64,000 bases of DNA, taken from contig NZ_CBDDBS010000003.1 in the NCBI RefSeq assembly GCF_965225875.1, positions 2,852,001-2,916,000 of the forward strand, written 5' to 3'. The stretch comes from Haliscomenobacter sp965225875 (GTDB lineage Bacteria > Bacteroidota > Bacteroidia > Chitinophagales > Saprospiraceae). The position numbers were made by a program, and so were the translations under genes. The first letter of the stretch is position 1. Each line of letters starts with the position of its first letter. Under the pieces are notes generated by a model. That model did no database searches. It had not been told where the DNA came from and saw only the letters and a program-made list of their open reading frames with translations. This document shows positions 62,143 through 64,000 of the stretch, one piece after another.

Positions 62143-63762
62143 ATGATGTCCGCACTTGCCTTCTTTTTTTTGGGGGTGTACACCTTGTCCCTGACCTACG
62201 TGACCGCTTACTGCTTGTCACAATTCAATCTTCTCTACTACTACAAGCGCTTTGACTGGCGCCGTAAAAAAGAGGAGTTTAAAGCAAGATTTGCGGCGAC
62301 GGCTCAGGCCGAAGCTGTAGTCGCTGCTGCCGCTGTCGTTGGGGGAAAAAGCATCACTTCCGCACAAAACCTGGGCGTAGCAAACGCTGATTACAGCCTG
62401 ATGAGTACTGAAGAGTACGAAAAAACCTACCCTTTTGTCACCATCCAATTGCCACTTTACAACGAACAATACGTAGTAGAGCGCTTGATTGACAACATGG
62501 TACAAATGGATTATCCACGTGATCGTTTCGAAATTCACGTATTGGATGACTCTACCGATGAAACCCAGGAGCTGGTTCGTGCCAGAGTAGCCTACCATCA
62601 GGCTCAGGGGGTCAACATCGAACAAATTCGCCGGAAAGAGCGCAAAGGTTACAAAGCTGGTGCTTTGAAGGATGGTATGGAATTCGCTAAAGGTGAATTC
62701 ATGGCCATTTTTGACGCCGACTTCCTGCCTCGTCCCGACTTCCTGAAAAAGACTGTTCCACACTTCCAGGATCCTAAAGTAGGCGTGGTACAAACCCGCT
62801 GGGAGCACATCAACGAAGATTATTCGCTGATCACCCGCCTGCAGGCGCTGCAACTCAACGTACACTTTACGGTTGAGCAAGTAGGTCGTATGGAAGGCAA
62901 ACACTTCTTGCAGTTCAACGGTACTGCCGGTTTGTGGCGCCGCAAAACCATCGAAGATGCTGGTGGCTGGGAAGCTGATACACTGACTGAAGACCTCGAC
63001 CTGAGCATTCGTTCTCAGTTGAAGGGCTACAAAATCAAGTTCCTGGAAGATGTGTCTGTACCTTCCGAATTGCCAGCCGACATGAACGCCCTCAAGGCGC
63101 AACAGTTCCGCTGGATGAAAGGGGGTGCTGAAACTGCTCGTAAAATGTTGCCAATCGTTTGGAATTCCAACATGAGCCTGATGCAAAAATTGAATTCTAC
63201 CTTGCACTTGTTGGCAAGTACGGTTTTCGTGTTTGTATTCGTGATGGCCATGTCCAGTGTTCCACTCTTGTACCTGGTGAACGTTTTGGCGAAACGCCAC
63301 GGCTTTGACAAAGACTTCTTTACAGTATACCTGCTGGGTATGTTGAGCATCACTTTGATGTACTACATCGCCAACGTACAATCCAAGGCGCGGCATTTGC
63401 CAGTGGTGAAAGCGGTTTTCCGTTTCATTACGCACTTCCCGCTGTTCCTGGCTATGTCGATGGGTCTGTCCTTGCACAACACCATTGCCGTAATCGAAGG
63501 CTGGAGAGGTAAAAAATCTCCTTTCGTACGTACACCGAAGTTCAACATCAAAGACGGCAAAGACCAGTTCTCCAACAACAAGTACTTGAAGAAAAACCTG
63601 ACCTGGGGCACATACTTGGAAGGCTTCATGGCCCTGTACTTCGGTACTGCGGTACTGTGGTCGGCTTACTGGGGTGAAACCATCTTCATCGTTTACCACG
63701 TGATGATGACGATCGGTTTTGGTTCGGTTTACCTGTATTCCTGGAAACACGCTCGGGCGTAA
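62143..63762 (+). CDS. Cellulose-synthase-like family 2 glycosyltransferase (membrane)
   Basis: A 539-residue processive-type GT2 enzyme. An N-terminal membrane segment (about 3-25) leads to the catalytic domain with Asp135-Asp136 (LDDSTDET), Asp191-Ala-Asp193 (FDADF), Thr282-Glu-Asp284 (LTEDLDL) and the QxxRW signature Gln320-Gln-Phe-Arg-Trp324. Four or so membrane segments follow (about 355-520). The enzyme is close to cellulose synthase/mannan synthase-like proteins and probably makes and exports a beta-linked polysaccharide; the sugar is not predictable. No BcsB- or PilZ-like partner is present. The biased codon use suggests high expression. A strong terminator follows. Confidence 0.9.
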   Translation: MMSALAFFFLGVYTLSLTYVTAYCLSQFNLLYYYKRFDWRRKKEEFKARFAATAQAEAVVAAAAVVGGKSITSAQNLGVANADYSLMSTEEYEKTYPFVTIQLPLYNEQYVVERLIDNMVQMDYPRDRFEIHVLDDSTDETQELVRARVAYHQAQGVNIEQIRRKERKGYKAGALKDGMEFAKGEFMAIFDADFLPRPDFLKKTVPHFQDPKVGVVQTRWEHINEDYSLITRLQALQLNVHFTVEQVGRMEGKHFLQFNGTAGLWRRKTIEDAGGWEADTLTEDLDLSIRSQLKGYKIKFLEDVSVPSELPADMNALKAQQFRWMKGGAETARKMLPIVWNSNMSLMQKLNSTLHLLASTVFVFVFVMAMSSVPLLYLVNVLAKRHGFDKDFFTVYLLGMLSITLMYYIANVQSKARHLPVVKAVFRFITHFPLFLAMSMGLSLHNTIAVIEGWRGKKSPFVRTPKFNIKDGKDQFSNNKYLKKNLTWGTYLEGFMALYFGTAVLWSAYWGETIFIVYHVMMTIGFGSVYLYSWKHARA

Positions 63763-63784
63763 TTGACGCAAGGGTTTAGAAATA

Positions 63785-63821
63785 AAAAAGGCCAGGTGGA
63801 GGAATCCATCTGGCCTTTTTT
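63785..63821 (+). terminator. Intrinsic terminator after the cellulose-synthase-like gene
   Basis: GGCCAG and CTGGCC, extended by TGGA/TCCA after a one-base mismatch, form a stem with a GGAA loop, flanked by A and T runs (AAAAAA before, TTTTTT after). It lies 22 bases after the stop and can also work on the opposite strand. Confidence 0.85.
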
Positions 63822-63885
63822 GGTTTGATAGTCTTGAGGCGAGTTTCTTATCAAGCAAACCGGTGATCTTAAACATGACCGACCA

Positions 63886-63983
63886 GCGGCAGAGCCGCAA
63901 AACGTCTGTAGCCCAAGGAACGAAGATGGATTTCAAGGTACGTAGTACCGCAACTATTGCCTTGTGTTCCGGTGCTCTGCACC
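63886..63983. repeat. Multi-hairpin dispersed element (complete copy)
   Basis: Three mini-hairpins of 13 bases with 5-bp arms and 3-base loops follow one another: GCGGC-AGA-GCCGC (63886-63898), GGTAC-GTA-GTACC (63937-63949) and GGTGC-TCT-GCACC (63971-63983). The spacer after the first hairpin (AAACGTC) is shared with the diverged copy at 5505-5569. The element may continue beyond the window end. Nothing protein-coding is seen in this region. Confidence 0.65.
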
Positions 63984-64000
63984 TTAAAACCTTGCACGGC

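Noticed and set aside
62218..63936. Minus-strand open frame of 572 codons opposite the cellulose-synthase-like gene
   Set aside because: The plus strand has all GT2 catalytic motifs; the opposite frame is a codon-bias shadow without motifs.

Overview
The window is a chromosomal segment of a member of the Bacteroidota. Three things point there: six secreted proteins carry type IX secretion (T9SS) C-terminal sorting domains, several promoters have the TAnnTTTG -7 box of this phylum, and the family-level gene content fits (short RpoD, a sigma-70 ECF factor, an Oar-like TonB-dependent receptor, an OmpL-like porin, a eukaryotic-type glutamine synthetase). The mix of very large repeat-rich T9SS cargo and heptamer-type intergenic repeats suggests Saprospiria (a Haliscomenobacter or Lewinella relative), but that placement is inference. 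No rRNA, tRNA, CRISPR array, prophage or intact transposase was seen.

Layout. 0-6.5 kb: end of an unrecognised gene, a LytTR response regulator, an M23 peptidase, alaS, one orphan gene and a retropepsin-like protein. 6.6-14.4 kb: a VIT-domain T9SS protein, rplS, and two tandem related T9SS type B proteins with PKD-like folds; then a tsaC-like gene. 15.0-19.2 kb: an AT-rich orphan island of small unrecognised genes, with one 92-residue gene present twice, one truncated paralogue tail, one frameshifted remnant and a cluster of GC-rich palindromes. Inverted copies of one 20-base heptamer-type sequence lie at its two edges. 19.2-26.0 kb: a giant T9SS protein with FG-GAP repeats and 13 PKD-like repeats. 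26.2-34.0 kb: folP, a DUF4230-like membrane protein, a NarL-type regulator, a LysM protein and an Oar-like TonB-dependent receptor.

34.1-45.6 kb: a CtlX-like amidinohydrolase, a queuosine pair (precursor transporter and queD), a helix-hairpin-helix/beta-barrel protein, a candidate small RNA, an OmpL-like porin, glutamine synthetase, a LacI-type regulator with a perfect operator-like palindrome, an ECF sigma factor, PspC and an acyl-CoA ligase. 45.8-64 kb: a six-CHRD T9SS protein, a CtpA-like S41 protease, an Lrp/AsnC regulator, rpoD, a START-like protein, an orphan AddB-like nuclease, a subtilisin-like T9SS protease, a flavin amine oxidase and two family 2 glycosyltransferases.

Most genes are housekeeping or surface genes without obvious joint operons. 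The most unusual signal lies between the genes. Many intergenic spaces hold inverted arms built of short tandem units (often heptamers) whose sequence differs at each locus but whose architecture is the same, and most of them abut stop codons. Other hairpin families actually supply the last codons or the stop codon of the neighbouring gene. The best single new-gene candidate is a promoter-plus-terminator unit of about 75 nt on the minus strand near 39.2 kb.
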